Positions 24,879-32,750 of a stretch of DNA of 64,000 nucleotides are shown piece by piece. The stretch's first letter is position 1. Every line of letters starts with the position of its first letter. Position numbers and translations under genes: made by a program. The stretch is from Cohnella sp. OV330. Its GTDB lineage: Bacteria > Bacillota > Bacilli > Paenibacillales > Paenibacillaceae. Location of the stretch: NCBI RefSeq assembly GCF_900112065.1, contig NZ_FOKE01000017.1, forward strand, positions 27,334 through 91,333, written 5' to 3'. A model generated the notes under the pieces. It was given only the letters and a program-made list of their open reading frames with translations. It did no database searches and was not told the origin of the DNA.

Positions 24879-25193
24879 CTACGCTCCGCTTTCCACTTTT
24901 CGCAAGATAAATAGTCCCGACTGCTCCTCCGCGTAGTCTGCGAACGAGCGCCCCTCATTCATAAGAACAGCGCCGGCAAGACGCTTGACCGATCTGCTGT
25001 CCAGGTCGTCCGGCAATGCGCGGCATGAACGGCCAGACGTTCGCCTAGCCGCTCGGGCAAGTCGGGCAGCCTGCTGGGATGCGACGAACGCGCCGAGCAT
25101 GGCGATCCGCGTGTAATAATCGAATTGCACAACCGTGAGCGTTTTCCAAAACGTTTCGGTTTTTGAGGAAACAAACACGCCTTCAGTCATCAT
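24879..25193 (-). CDS. Doubtful 104-residue frame next to the LacI gene
   Basis: An open frame of 104 codons (MMTEGVFVSSKTETFWKT..., ending LFILRKVESGA) in a 0.5-kb stretch without other genes. I do not recognise it. It has no good ribosome site, and a LacI-type operator lies 35-48 bases inside it. It may be the remains of a gene once controlled by the adjacent LacI-type regulator, with the true promoter and operator now read as coding sequence. The rest of 24786-25210 holds nothing I can name. Confidence 0.25.
   Translation of the reverse strand: MMTEGVFVSSKTETFWKTLTVVQFDYYTRIAMLGAFVASQQAARLARAARRTSGRSCRALPDDLDSRSVKRLAGAVLMNEGRSFADYAEEQSGLFILRKVESGA
25146..25159. promoter_or_regulatory. LacI-family operator, distal copy
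   Basis: CCAAAACGTTTCGG, a 14-bp near-palindrome centred on AAACGTTT. It is identical to the site in front of the LacI-type gene about 1.1 kb away. Confidence 0.6.
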
Positions 25194-25210
25194 GGCGTGA
25201 AGCCAAACGA

Positions 25211-26239
25211 TTACACGGATAAAGGCGCGGTGCTCTGACGGACGATCAATTCAGATTGAAGCGTAATCTTGCGGCCGATGTCCCGGTTCTCCAGCATATC
25301 CACCAAAAGCTGCGCGGCTTGGTAGCCCATCGCGTAGCGGTCCTGGCGAATCGTGGTCAGCGGCGGCGAGCAGTGCGCGGCGATGGCGATATCGTCGTAG
25401 CCGACGATCGACATGCGCTCCGGCGCCCGGTGTCCTAGCCGCTCCAGCGCCCGCAGCGCGCCGAGCACCATCAGGTCGCTTGCGGAGAAAACGGCGGTCA
25501 CGCCTGGATGCTGGTACAAAATGCCGTACATCGCCTCGAACCCGCCTTCTTCCTTAAAACCCCCGTTGTAGATCAGCTTAGTGTCGAAGGGAATGCCGGC
25601 GGCCGCTAGCGCGAGCTTGTAACCCTCCAGCCGGTCTTGGCTGACGGCGGCTTCGTCGTGACCGTTGATCATGGCGATCCGGCGGTGGCCGAGCCCGATC
25701 AGATGATTCACGGCCGCGGCGGCGCCGCGTACGTTGTCCGTCGTGACGTGCCCCACGTTGCGGCTCTCGGCGGGAATATCGATGAGCACGCACGGGAAGT
25801 TCGTCTTGTGAACGACTTCCTCGAGGTACGGGTCGTGCAGCCGAAGGCCTGACAGAATAGCGCCGTCGACATTGCGTTCTTTGCACAGATCGGCGTACGA
25901 CTTTGACAGCTGCTTCTTCGGATTGGTGCTGAAAAGCAGAATATCGTAGTCGAGCTCGACCGCGCGGTCGTTGATGCCGCACAGCGTCTCGAAGGCAAGC
26001 GAGTCCTTCGCGCCTTCGCGGTTGATCTCGGACAGAATCACGCCGATGGTCCGCGTCTTCTTGGTCACGAGGCTCCTCGCCACGGCATTCGGGCGGTAGC
26101 CCATCTGATCGGCGAGCGTCTGTATGCGCTTGCGGGTCTTCTCGTTCACGTCGCTGTAGCCGTTGAGCGCCCGAGAGATGGTCGTAATGGATACGCCGGC
26201 GGCCTTGGCCAGGTCTTTGATTGTCGTCAACGCATCCAC
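25211..26239 (-). CDS. LacI-family transcriptional regulator
   Basis: A 342-residue LacI/GalR regulator. The N-terminal helix-turn-helix and hinge (TIKDLAKAAGVSITTISRALNGYSDVNEKTR..) is followed by a periplasmic-binding-protein-like sensor domain (from RTIGVILSEINREG) that usually binds a sugar or nucleoside. The ligand cannot be read from sequence. A palindromic site, CCAAAACGTTTCGG, ends at the ribosome-binding region eight bases before ATG 26239, implying autorepression. A second identical site lies downstream of the gene. The gene is absent from this place in B. subtilis and looks like a lineage insertion between spoVT and yabM. No sugar genes are adjacent. Confidence 0.92.
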   Translation of the reverse strand: MDALTTIKDLAKAAGVSITTISRALNGYSDVNEKTRKRIQTLADQMGYRPNAVARSLVTKKTRTIGVILSEINREGAKDSLAFETLCGINDRAVELDYDILLFSTNPKKQLSKSYADLCKERNVDGAILSGLRLHDPYLEEVVHKTNFPCVLIDIPAESRNVGHVTTDNVRGAAAAVNHLIGLGHRRIAMINGHDEAAVSQDRLEGYKLALAAAGIPFDTKLIYNGGFKEEGGFEAMYGILYQHPGVTAVFSASDLMVLGALRALERLGHRAPERMSIVGYDDIAIAAHCSPPLTTIRQDRYAMGYQAAQLLVDMLENRDIGRKITLQSELIVRQSTAPLSV

Positions 26240-26246
26240 CCCTTCT

Positions 26247-26260
26247 CCAAAACGTTTCGG
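26247..26260. promoter_or_regulatory. LacI-family operator in front of the regulator gene
   Basis: CCAAAACGTTTCGG sits eight bases upstream of the start codon and matches the distal copy at 25146-25159 exactly (15 bases if the preceding T is included). Confidence 0.65.
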
Positions 26261-26325
26261 AAGCTCGTGAATTCATTATAATTCTTCATGTAACCTTTGC
26301 AACGTTAAATTAAAGCATATCTGCA

Positions 26326-26368
26326 CAAAAAAAGCTTCCGGGTCCGGATCTCTCCGTTCGCGAAGCTT
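26326..26368 (-). terminator. Terminator of spoVT
   Basis: AAGCTTCG / CGGAAGCTT arms around a GC-rich loop are followed on the minus strand by seven T residues. Confidence 0.7.
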
Positions 26369-26403
26369 GATTTGTGTCTGATTAAGCGACCGCGTTGCAG
26401 CTG

Positions 26404-26946
26404 TTATTGCTCCATCTGCTTGGCTAGGAACCCGGCAGCCGTCTCGACCATCTTGCTTTCCATCTCGCCCATTTTCCTGCCCTCTTCGCGGCTGAGCAGC
26501 ACGACCGTCCCGATCGGATCTCCGCCGGCCACGATCGGCGCGGCCACGAACGCGCTCAGCGTCTCGGTGTTGTCGCGCAGCAGGTCGAATTGCCCCCCGC
26601 TTGCTTCAAGCGTGATTTTGCGGCTTTCCATGCAATTTTCCAGCGTCTGTCCGATCGGCTTTTCCAGATATTCCTTCTTGGACGTGCCGGCAACGGCGAT
26701 GACGGCGTCACGATCCGAGATCAGACAAATATGACCCGTGCTCTCGGCGAGCGACTCGGCGTACTCCTTGGCGAAGTCGCCCAGTTCGCCGATCGGCGAA
26801 TACTTTTTAAGAATGACTTCCCCGTCGCGGTCCACGAAAATCTCAAGCGGATCTCCTTCGCGGATGCGGAGCGTCCTGCGGATTTCCTTCGGGATGACTA
26901 CCCGGCCCAGATCGTCGATGCGGCGTACTATTCCGGTTGCTTTCAT
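26404..26946 (-). CDS. spoVT: Stage V sporulation protein T (SpoVT)
   Basis: A forespore transcription regulator of 180 residues. The N-terminal AbrB-type swapped-hairpin DNA-binding domain (MKATGIVRRIDDLGRVVIPKEIRR) is followed by a GAF-like sensor domain (residues about 55-178). It tunes sigma-G-dependent genes in the forespore. ATG 26946 is the conserved family start; the open frame extends to 27231 but that part is not SpoVT-like. A sigma-G-type promoter lies 130 bases upstream. A terminator follows. Confidence 0.96.
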   Translation of the reverse strand: MKATGIVRRIDDLGRVVIPKEIRRTLRIREGDPLEIFVDRDGEVILKKYSPIGELGDFAKEYAESLAESTGHICLISDRDAVIAVAGTSKKEYLEKPIGQTLENCMESRKITLEASGGQFDLLRDNTETLSAFVAAPIVAGGDPIGTVVLLSREEGRKMGEMESKMVETAAGFLAKQMEQ

Positions 26947-27074
26947 GGTTGCGAGATGCCCCACTTTCCTTGGATGTTTTGGACCATGGCCCGAAGCCGC
27001 ATCAGTTACGGCATACGGCATGTATGACGAACGCGGTAGCTCAGGGATAAGGATTGATCTTTTACCATGGGAGT

Positions 27075-27104
27075 AGTATTTAACCCCTCCCAATTTCTTA
27101 TGCG
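27075..27104 (-). promoter_or_regulatory. Sigma-G-type promoter of spoVT
   Basis: GCATA (27100-27104), 18 bases, then AATACTA (27075-27081) on the minus strand. It matches gHATR-N18-CATnHTA at all but one base. B. subtilis spoVT is sigma-G dependent. Confidence 0.6.
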
Positions 27105-27294
27105 CTCGCCCACAGGCGGGCATATCGACCAGTCCTCGGTTTCCATTAATTACCCTGCGTCGCCTTGGAAGAATCAATGAAAGCGATTTCCGCCATTTTG
27201 CCCCCTTTTCGGTTTTTTTCATTTCGTTCAAACCGCTTTTCCTTCTCGTGCGTTACCTCTAACATCACCCAACTCATATTTGGAGGTCATGCGA

Positions 27295-28926
27295 ATGAAC
27301 GGATTCGGAAAGTGGATGGCAGCATTCTCTCTTGGCGCGGTCCTGCTGATGCCGGCCCTGGCGTCGGCGGCGGATACGCCGGCCGCAACGGTCCAGCCCG
27401 GCGGCGCGGCGGTCAAGACGGACGGTCAAGCGGCCGCGGAGCTGGGCTTGCTGATCGGCGAGGGCAGCGGCGTCACCGTCGAGTACTTGGCTAAAGGCAC
27501 GACGCGCATCCAAGCGGCCATCATCTCGCTGAGACTGCAAGGGAAGCTGGAAGCGGCCAAAGCATACGAAGGCACCGACAGCTTTGCGGACGCCAATCTC
27601 GCCGGCGCGAGCAACCGGCCGATTCTGGCCTTCCTGCACGGCAATCCCGAATACGGCTGGAAGGGCGAGGGCGCGAACCGTTTCAACCCGCTCGCGCCCG
27701 TAAGCTCGCAGCAGCTGTACAAAGTGCTGCTCGAGACGCTGGGCTACCGTTCGAATACGGACTTCGCCTACAAAGATACGGAAGCGTTCGCGTCCGGCAA
27801 AGGACTGGCCTCGATCGCCGGCACGCCGGCTCTTACGAATTCGCATATGGCTGCCGCGCTGGTCGAGTCGCTGTCGGCGCCAACCGCGATGGGACACTCG
27901 CTCTTCGACATGCTGCAGATGGAAGGCGTTCTTCCGGCAACCGCGAAGCTGCCGGCCGGAGAACGTATCACGCTGCGACATGATGCCGCCGGCGACGCCT
28001 ATTTAGCCGACGGGAAAGGTCTCACGCTGTACTATTTTTCGAACGACGCGGACGATCTCGACGCTTGCCAAGGTCAATGCGTCGCCAATTGGCCGCTGCT
28101 GACCGCCGACGAGCTGCGGATTCCGGCCGGCCTGGATTCGGCGGACTTCACGGTCGTCACGCATGCGAACGGCGTTAAGCAGTGGATGTACAAAGGCTGG
28201 CCGCTCTATCGGTTCGTCAAGGACGCCAAGGCTGGAGACACGCTAGGCGAGGGCGTCGGGGGCATATGGTTCGAGGCGAAGCCGGACTATCGCGTCATGA
28301 TCGGCAAGAGCGCGGAGCTGGGCAGCTACCTGACCGACAGCGCGGGCCGCACGCTCTATTATTTCGACAAAGATACGCCGCAGACCAGCGCCTGCACGGA
28401 CAACTGCCTGGCGAACTGGCCGGCCTACGGCGCATCTGCCGGGAAAGTGCCGTCCACTTTGAACGCGGCGGACTTCGGTACGATTACCCGCCCAGACGGA
28501 AGCAAGCAGGCGGCTTTCAAAGGCTACGCGCTCTATTATTTCGTGAAGGACACGAAGCATGGCGACGCGACCGGCCAGAACGTTAACCAAGCGTGGTTCG
28601 TGGCGGACCCCGCCAAGTTCACGGGCACGACCGCAGGCCAAGTTGCGCCCGCGGCGCCTGCCGAGCAGACCGGCAAGACGTACCGCGTCGACATTAAGGA
28701 CTATTCGTTCGGGTCCGGCCCGCTTACGGTCGAAGCCGGTTCGACCATTATTTTCACGAACTTCGACGATATGAAGCACAATGCGGTAGCGGTGGACGGC
28801 AGCTTCGCAGGTCCGCTGCTCGCCAAAGGCGAATCCTATACGATCAAGTTGGATAAGCCCGGAACGTACGATTATTACTGTCAGCCGCACAAATCGTTCA
28901 TGACCGGCCAAATTATCGTAAAATGA
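27295..28926 (+). CDS. Secreted protein with two Yp-X7-Y-type repeats and a C-terminal cupredoxin domain
   Basis: An exported protein of 543 residues. A signal peptide ends ALASA. Residues about 30-200 resemble an S-layer-homology-like region (TTRIQAAIISLRLQGKLEAAKAYEGTDSFADANL). Two copies of the COG4315-type secreted repeat follow (GKGLTLYYFSNDADDLDACQGQC and AGRTLYYFDKDTPQTSACTDNC, each with a Cys pair and ANWP). The C-terminal 95 residues are a plastocyanin-like cupredoxin with copper ligands in MKHN and YYCQPH plus M. The start ATG 27295 lies eight bases after GGAGG. It heads a cassette with a cupredoxin lipoprotein, an ECF sigma factor and an anti-sigma factor, suggesting an envelope redox or copper role. 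Confidence 0.85.
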   Translation: MNGFGKWMAAFSLGAVLLMPALASAADTPAATVQPGGAAVKTDGQAAAELGLLIGEGSGVTVEYLAKGTTRIQAAIISLRLQGKLEAAKAYEGTDSFADANLAGASNRPILAFLHGNPEYGWKGEGANRFNPLAPVSSQQLYKVLLETLGYRSNTDFAYKDTEAFASGKGLASIAGTPALTNSHMAAALVESLSAPTAMGHSLFDMLQMEGVLPATAKLPAGERITLRHDAAGDAYLADGKGLTLYYFSNDADDLDACQGQCVANWPLLTADELRIPAGLDSADFTVVTHANGVKQWMYKGWPLYRFVKDAKAGDTLGEGVGGIWFEAKPDYRVMIGKSAELGSYLTDSAGRTLYYFDKDTPQTSACTDNCLANWPAYGASAGKVPSTLNAADFGTITRPDGSKQAAFKGYALYYFVKDTKHGDATGQNVNQAWFVADPAKFTGTTAGQVAPAAPAEQTGKTYRVDIKDYSFGSGPLTVEAGSTIIFTNFDDMKHNAVAVDGSFAGPLLAKGESYTIKLDKPGTYDYYCQPHKSFMTGQIIVK

Positions 28927-28939
28927 GAGGTGCAGGCGA

Positions 28940-29716
28940 ATGAGAAGCTTCCTCGCGGCGCTCCTAGTCGCAGTCATGCTGGCGCTGTCCGCTTGCGGCG
29001 CTTCATCCGATAAATCGGCTGAGGCGGATGACGAGCATGCCGCCCACTCGGCAAGCGCCTCGGCGCAGACGCAGACGGCCTCTGCTTCGGCGGAAGACGG
29101 CGCGCAGCCGACAGCGAGCCCGCAAGCCTCGGCGCAGGCGCAGACAGCCGCCAGCACGCCGACTGCGACGCCGGAACCCGCAAGCGCTACGCCGAAGCCG
29201 ACTGCGACGCCGCAAGCGCAGCATTCCGGCGGAACCGATGACGGCGGCGGACATTCGGGCGGAGCGGACGACAGCGGCAGTCACGCCTCCGCATCGCACA
29301 AGCCGTCTCCTTCGGCGGACGCGGTCAAGACCGCCAGTCCGCGCCCGTCTTCGGGCACGAAGGGAACCCCGTCGCCGTCGCCCAAGCCGTCTCCCTCCGC
29401 CTCGGCGCAGGATGACAAGCACGGCGGTAAAGGCGGAAGCGACGACGAGAAGCCGGCAGCCAAGACGTATGTCGTCGAGATCGCCGACTTCAGCTTCACC
29501 GTGGAAAAGCTGGAGATTCATCCGGGCGACTCGGTCAAGTTCGTGAATCGAGATAAAGTCAAGCATACCGCCACCGCTGACGACGGCTCCTTCGACACCG
29601 GCCTTCTCGGCCAGGATGAATCGAAGACGGTGGTTTTCGAGAAAGAAGGCGAATTCGGCTATTATTGCACGCCCCATCCGGGCATGAGGGCGACGATCGT
29701 CGTCAAGGCCGATTGA
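28940..29716 (+). CDS. Cupredoxin-domain lipoprotein
   Basis: A lipoprotein of 258 residues. A short signal, LALSAC, gives the lipidated cysteine. About 135 residues of Ala/Ser/Thr/Pro-rich linker follow, with His-rich spots, then a C-terminal cupredoxin of about 95 residues with probable copper ligands in KVKHTA and YYCTPHPGM (His, Cys, His, Met). This is a type-I copper site arrangement for electron transfer. It begins 14 bases after the preceding cupredoxin gene and has a GAGAGGTG ribosome site. The two genes probably arose by reuse of one domain. The linker would let it span the cell wall. Confidence 0.87.
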   Translation: MRSFLAALLVAVMLALSACGASSDKSAEADDEHAAHSASASAQTQTASASAEDGAQPTASPQASAQAQTAASTPTATPEPASATPKPTATPQAQHSGGTDDGGGHSGGADDSGSHASASHKPSPSADAVKTASPRPSSGTKGTPSPSPKPSPSASAQDDKHGGKGGSDDEKPAAKTYVVEIADFSFTVEKLEIHPGDSVKFVNRDKVKHTATADDGSFDTGLLGQDESKTVVFEKEGEFGYYCTPHPGMRATIVVKAD

Positions 29717-29737
29717 GCGCCCGCGCGCACATATCCG

Positions 29738-29773
29738 AGCAGGGAGACCGGCAAGCCGGTTCCCCTGCTTTTG
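29738..29773 (+). terminator. Hairpin between the cupredoxin and sigma-factor genes
   Basis: The stem AGCAGGG.GACCGGC / GCCGGT.CCCCTGCT is followed by TTTT. It probably reduces, rather than fully stops, transcription into the sigma-factor gene. Confidence 0.75.
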
Positions 29774-29856
29774 CCGTATCGCCCGCCGCGATCGACCGAT
29801 TGGAACGCCGCATGCGCGAAGGCGTTCCTCAAGCCGACCTTGGAGGCTATGCCCCT

Positions 29857-30423
29857 ATGCATCATTTATCCGACTATGAATTAATGCTGCTTGTCAAGCT
29901 CAAGCGGCAAGAAGCGCTGTCCGTCCTATACGACCGTTTCGCGAGTCTCGTCTATTCGTATGCGTTCAGAGCCGTCCGGGACGAGCAGGCCGCGCGGGAT
30001 ATCGTGCAGTCGGTATTCGTGCGGCTATGGACGACCGACTCCGATTACAGCGAAGAAAAAGGCAAATACGCCAACTGGCTCATTACCATCACCCGCAATA
30101 TAACGATCGACTGGCTGCGCAAGCAGCGCAGAGAGTCGGCAGGCATCGTTCCCTATACGTCCGAGCAGCTGGCGAGCATTCCCGGCGACGAAGACGCTTC
30201 GCCCGAAGCCAGCGTCGAGCGCGAATCGCTCAAAGGTCAAATTCGCGTCGCCTATCGCTATTTAACCGGTCCTCAGATCGAGCTGCTGGAGCACTTTTAC
30301 TGGCAGGGCTTCACGCTCAGGGAGCTGGCGGCCCGATACGGGGAACCGCTCGGCACCGTGAAGAACAGGCTTCATCAGGCTTTGAAAATATTGCGCAGAC
30401 ATCTGGCCTTGGAAGGAGAGTGA
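29857..30423 (+). CDS. ECF-type RNA polymerase sigma factor
   Basis: A sigma-70-family factor of 188 residues with regions 2 and 4 only. Region 2 reads LYDRFASLVYSYAFRAVRDEQAARDIVQSVFVRLW and continues GKYANWLITITRNITIDWLRKQ; region 4 is FTLRELAARYGEPLGTVKNRLHQALKILRR. It likely drives its own cassette. ATG 29857 follows GGAGG at about ten bases; longer frames reach into the terminator. It overlaps the anti-sigma gene by one base (TGATG), the classical coupling. Upstream of the first cupredoxin gene, AACC-N16-CGTT at about 27229-27252 is a possible target promoter (inference). Confidence 0.93.
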   Translation: MHHLSDYELMLLVKLKRQEALSVLYDRFASLVYSYAFRAVRDEQAARDIVQSVFVRLWTTDSDYSEEKGKYANWLITITRNITIDWLRKQRRESAGIVPYTSEQLASIPGDEDASPEASVERESLKGQIRVAYRYLTGPQIELLEHFYWQGFTLRELAARYGEPLGTVKNRLHQALKILRRHLALEGE

Positions 30424-31214
30424 TGACGATGCATGATAAGCAAAAGCCGCTATGCGATCTGTGTCTATCCGTGCTGACCGGCGAGTGCAGCGACGAAGAG
30501 CGGCTCGCTTTCGAACGTCATCTTCCGGGCTGCGAAGCCTGCCGGGCCGAATGGAACGATTTGCAGCTCGCATGGGGGGCGCTGTACGCTGACATGGAGA
30601 ACATCGAACCGCCCGAGGATCTGAAGCGCCAAGTAATGAATGCAGCGCTGGAGGCGGATCTGGCTATCGCGAGAGCGGGCGGAAAAAGAGAAGCAGGCCC
30701 TGTCGAAAACAGACGGGAAAACAGACGGACGGGAAGAAGCCGCTGGCTCGCGGTCTCCGCATCCGTGCTCCTGATTCTGCTGGCGGCTAGTTCCGTCTGG
30801 AATTTCAAGCTCTCCCGGGAAAACGATGCAAGCCCGCTGCCGATCGAACGGGCGCTATCCGTGCCGGCATCGCAAGTAAAGCTCGCCGTCCCGCTCCAAT
30901 CGGAGGCGCCCGAAGCTTCCCAGGCGTTCGGCATCGCCTGTATCGTCGACAACGGAAAGAGCCGCCAATTCATCGTCTACGTCTACGGCGCTTCGCCGAC
31001 CAGCGGCGATGAAGCCTACCAGGTCTGGCTGCTCAAGGACGGCGTCCGCAAGAGCGCAGGCACCTTCCGCGTAGCCGACAACGATCAGGGCCTGGGCGTG
31101 CTGGCCATGCCGATCGAGGCGGCGAACCTGGACTTCGACAAGATCGGCATCACGCTCGAGCCCGACGACCGCGGGGATCAGCCGCGCGGGGAAAAGATGT
31201 TCGGCTCTGTCTAA
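30423..31214 (+). CDS. Zinc-finger anti-sigma factor with RskA-like extracellular domain
   Basis: A cognate anti-sigma factor of 263 residues. The cytoplasmic N-terminus has a ZAS-type motif HLPGCEACR (HxxxCxxC) after CDLCLSVLTGEC. One membrane helix (about residues 100-120, WLAVSASVLLILLAASSVW) is followed by an extracellular RskA-type domain (ending in GTFRVADNDQGLGVLAMPIE and GITLEPDD). It holds the sigma factor inactive until an envelope signal triggers release, probably by proteolysis. The gene starts at ATG 30423, overlapping the sigma-factor stop; ATG 30429 is possible. A terminator ends the cassette. Confidence 0.9.
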   Translation: MTMHDKQKPLCDLCLSVLTGECSDEERLAFERHLPGCEACRAEWNDLQLAWGALYADMENIEPPEDLKRQVMNAALEADLAIARAGGKREAGPVENRRENRRTGRSRWLAVSASVLLILLAASSVWNFKLSRENDASPLPIERALSVPASQVKLAVPLQSEAPEASQAFGIACIVDNGKSRQFIVYVYGASPTSGDEAYQVWLLKDGVRKSAGTFRVADNDQGLGVLAMPIEAANLDFDKIGITLEPDDRGDQPRGEKMFGSV

Positions 31215-31248
31215 TAGGCGTCTTAAAACACCGCAAAAACCAAAAATC

Positions 31249-31279
31249 CGTCAGGGAAGCTCGTCCTGACGGTTCTTTA
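31249..31279 (+). terminator. Terminator of the ECF cassette
   Basis: CCGTCAGG / CCTGACGG with a nine-base loop, followed by TTCTTT on the plus strand. Confidence 0.85.
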
Positions 31280-31294
31280 AGGTTTTGACGGGAA

Positions 31295-31482
31295 AGTAAT
31301 AACTGCAGTAATACATCTAATTTTACCGGTATCGGCCATATTGAAAAGGATAGATGCAAAAGTGCATTTAATTCCATCAAGTAAACGAACTACCGGTACA
31401 TGATTCGAATATAACTGCACATTTGCACTTATTTCATCACGCGCAGCTGCTCGCCAGAAAATAAGTGTACAAATGCAGTTAT
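31295..31482. repeat. Four related AT-rich elements in alternating orientation
   Basis: The 250-base gap between the ECF cassette and prsA holds four similar 24-base pieces: AATAACTGCAGTAATACATC near 31295, GATAGATGCAAAAGTGCATT near 31348, ATAACTGCACATTTGCACTT at 31411 and its inverse AAATAAGTGTACAAATGCAG at 31459. Pairs form inverted repeats. I see no gene here. Confidence 0.6.
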
Positions 31483-31537
31483 TTCGACAATAAACCTACG
31501 CTCGCAGATATTCATCGAAGATCATTTCGGATTTGCC

Positions 31538-31571
31538 AAAAAAAGCACCCGGCTCCGCAGCCGGGTGCTTT
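31538..31571 (-). terminator. Terminator of prsA
   Basis: The perfect stem AGCACCCGGCT / AGCCGGGTGCT ends in seven T on the minus strand; the plus side also has TTT, so it may serve both directions. Confidence 0.9.
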
Positions 31572-31583
31572 CATGCATTCTTT

Positions 31584-32750
31584 TTACTTGCTGGATGCGC
31601 TGGCCGATGGGGATGCGCTGGCCGAAGGGGATGCCGGCGCGCTGGCCGAAGCCGACGCGGATGCCGAAGCGCTAGCCGATGGCGACGGGGAAGGCTCGGC
31701 AGGCAGCGTGACCTTGATCTTCAGCTTGTCCGTTTCTTCCTGAATGTACGTCTGCATCTTCGGATCGACGAGCGTCGAGACGATCGCGTCCATGTCCGTC
31801 TGGGACAGCTTGTCGTAGGTCGCGGCTTCGCGAGCTTCGACCTTCATCACGTGGTAGCCGTACTCCGTCTTCACCGGATCGCCGATGACGCCGATCGCCT
31901 GCGTGTTGGCCGCGTTCTTGAATTCTTCGACCCAAGTCTTCGCTTGCGTCTTATCATACAGGCCGCCGTTGTCCTTGGAGCCGGTGTCGTCGGAGTATTC
32001 CTTCGCCAGCGCGGTCCAGTCTCCGCCGTCCTCCAGCTTCTTCTTCACTTCTTGCGCGCGCTTCAGCGCGTCCGCGTCGGAACGCTCCTTGTTCGTAGCA
32101 GGATCCGTGAAGGAGACGAGGATATGGCGTACCGTGTCGACGTTGTAGTCGGCCGGTGCCTTGTCGAACTCTGCTTTGACGTCGGCGTCTTTGATGGTCG
32201 CCTTCACTTCGTTTTCCTTGGCGGTGCTGATCTCTCCGCCCGTCGCCAGCGTGACGACGAGGTCGACCATCTCGTCTTCGGTGATGTTGTTCGTCTTCAT
32301 CGCGTCCTTGAGGGACGCGCCGTTCGTCTCGTCCTTCAGCGCCGTGTCGAGCTGCTTCTTGAACTCGTCGGCCTGCGCCTTGCCGGCTTTCTTCTGCTCG
32401 TCCGTCGCGCGTTCCGCGAACGCCTTTTGCAGGATGTATTGCTTGACGATCTCTTCCTTGTACTGCGGGATCGACAGATACATCCCCATCTGCGGGTTGG
32501 TCACGTTCATGAACGCTTCGTACTTGCCGAATTCGGCTTGCTTCAGCTCTCCGCCGTCCCAGGTGGCGAGCACGGTGTCCGGATCTATGCTAGCGGTCGG
32601 GCTGGCCGAGGCCGAGGCCGAAGCGGACGCCGACGCGCCGGAATTTTCGTTTTTACCTTTGCCGCAAGCGGTTGCCATCGCGGCGAGCAGAACGAGGGCC
32701 GCCAGCAGAAAAGCGAACCGACGGTACGTTCCGCGTTTATTGTAGGGCAT
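31584..32750 (-). CDS. prsA: PrsA-type foldase lipoprotein (parvulin peptidyl-prolyl isomerase)
   Basis: A membrane-attached foldase of 388 residues. A lipobox (LAAMATAC) follows the signal; a Ser/Ala linker comes next, then an N-terminal SurA-like helical part, a parvulin rotamase domain (about residues 205-300, DTVRHILVSF... and KTEYGYHVMKVEARE) and a C-terminal helical arm. The C-terminus is another 40-residue Ser/Ala/Pro tail, which is unusual. PrsA helps fold exported proteins at the membrane-wall interface. Its ATG 32750 lies inside the last codons of mfd, with GGAGG in mfd, so expression from the mfd transcript is likely. In B. subtilis prsA is elsewhere. Confidence 0.92.
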   Translation of the reverse strand: MPYNKRGTYRRFAFLLAALVLLAAMATACGKGKNENSGASASASASASASPTASIDPDTVLATWDGGELKQAEFGKYEAFMNVTNPQMGMYLSIPQYKEEIVKQYILQKAFAERATDEQKKAGKAQADEFKKQLDTALKDETNGASLKDAMKTNNITEDEMVDLVVTLATGGEISTAKENEVKATIKDADVKAEFDKAPADYNVDTVRHILVSFTDPATNKERSDADALKRAQEVKKKLEDGGDWTALAKEYSDDTGSKDNGGLYDKTQAKTWVEEFKNAANTQAIGVIGDPVKTEYGYHVMKVEAREAATYDKLSQTDMDAIVSTLVDPKMQTYIQEETDKLKIKVTLPAEPSPSPSASASASASASASAPASPSASASPSASASSK

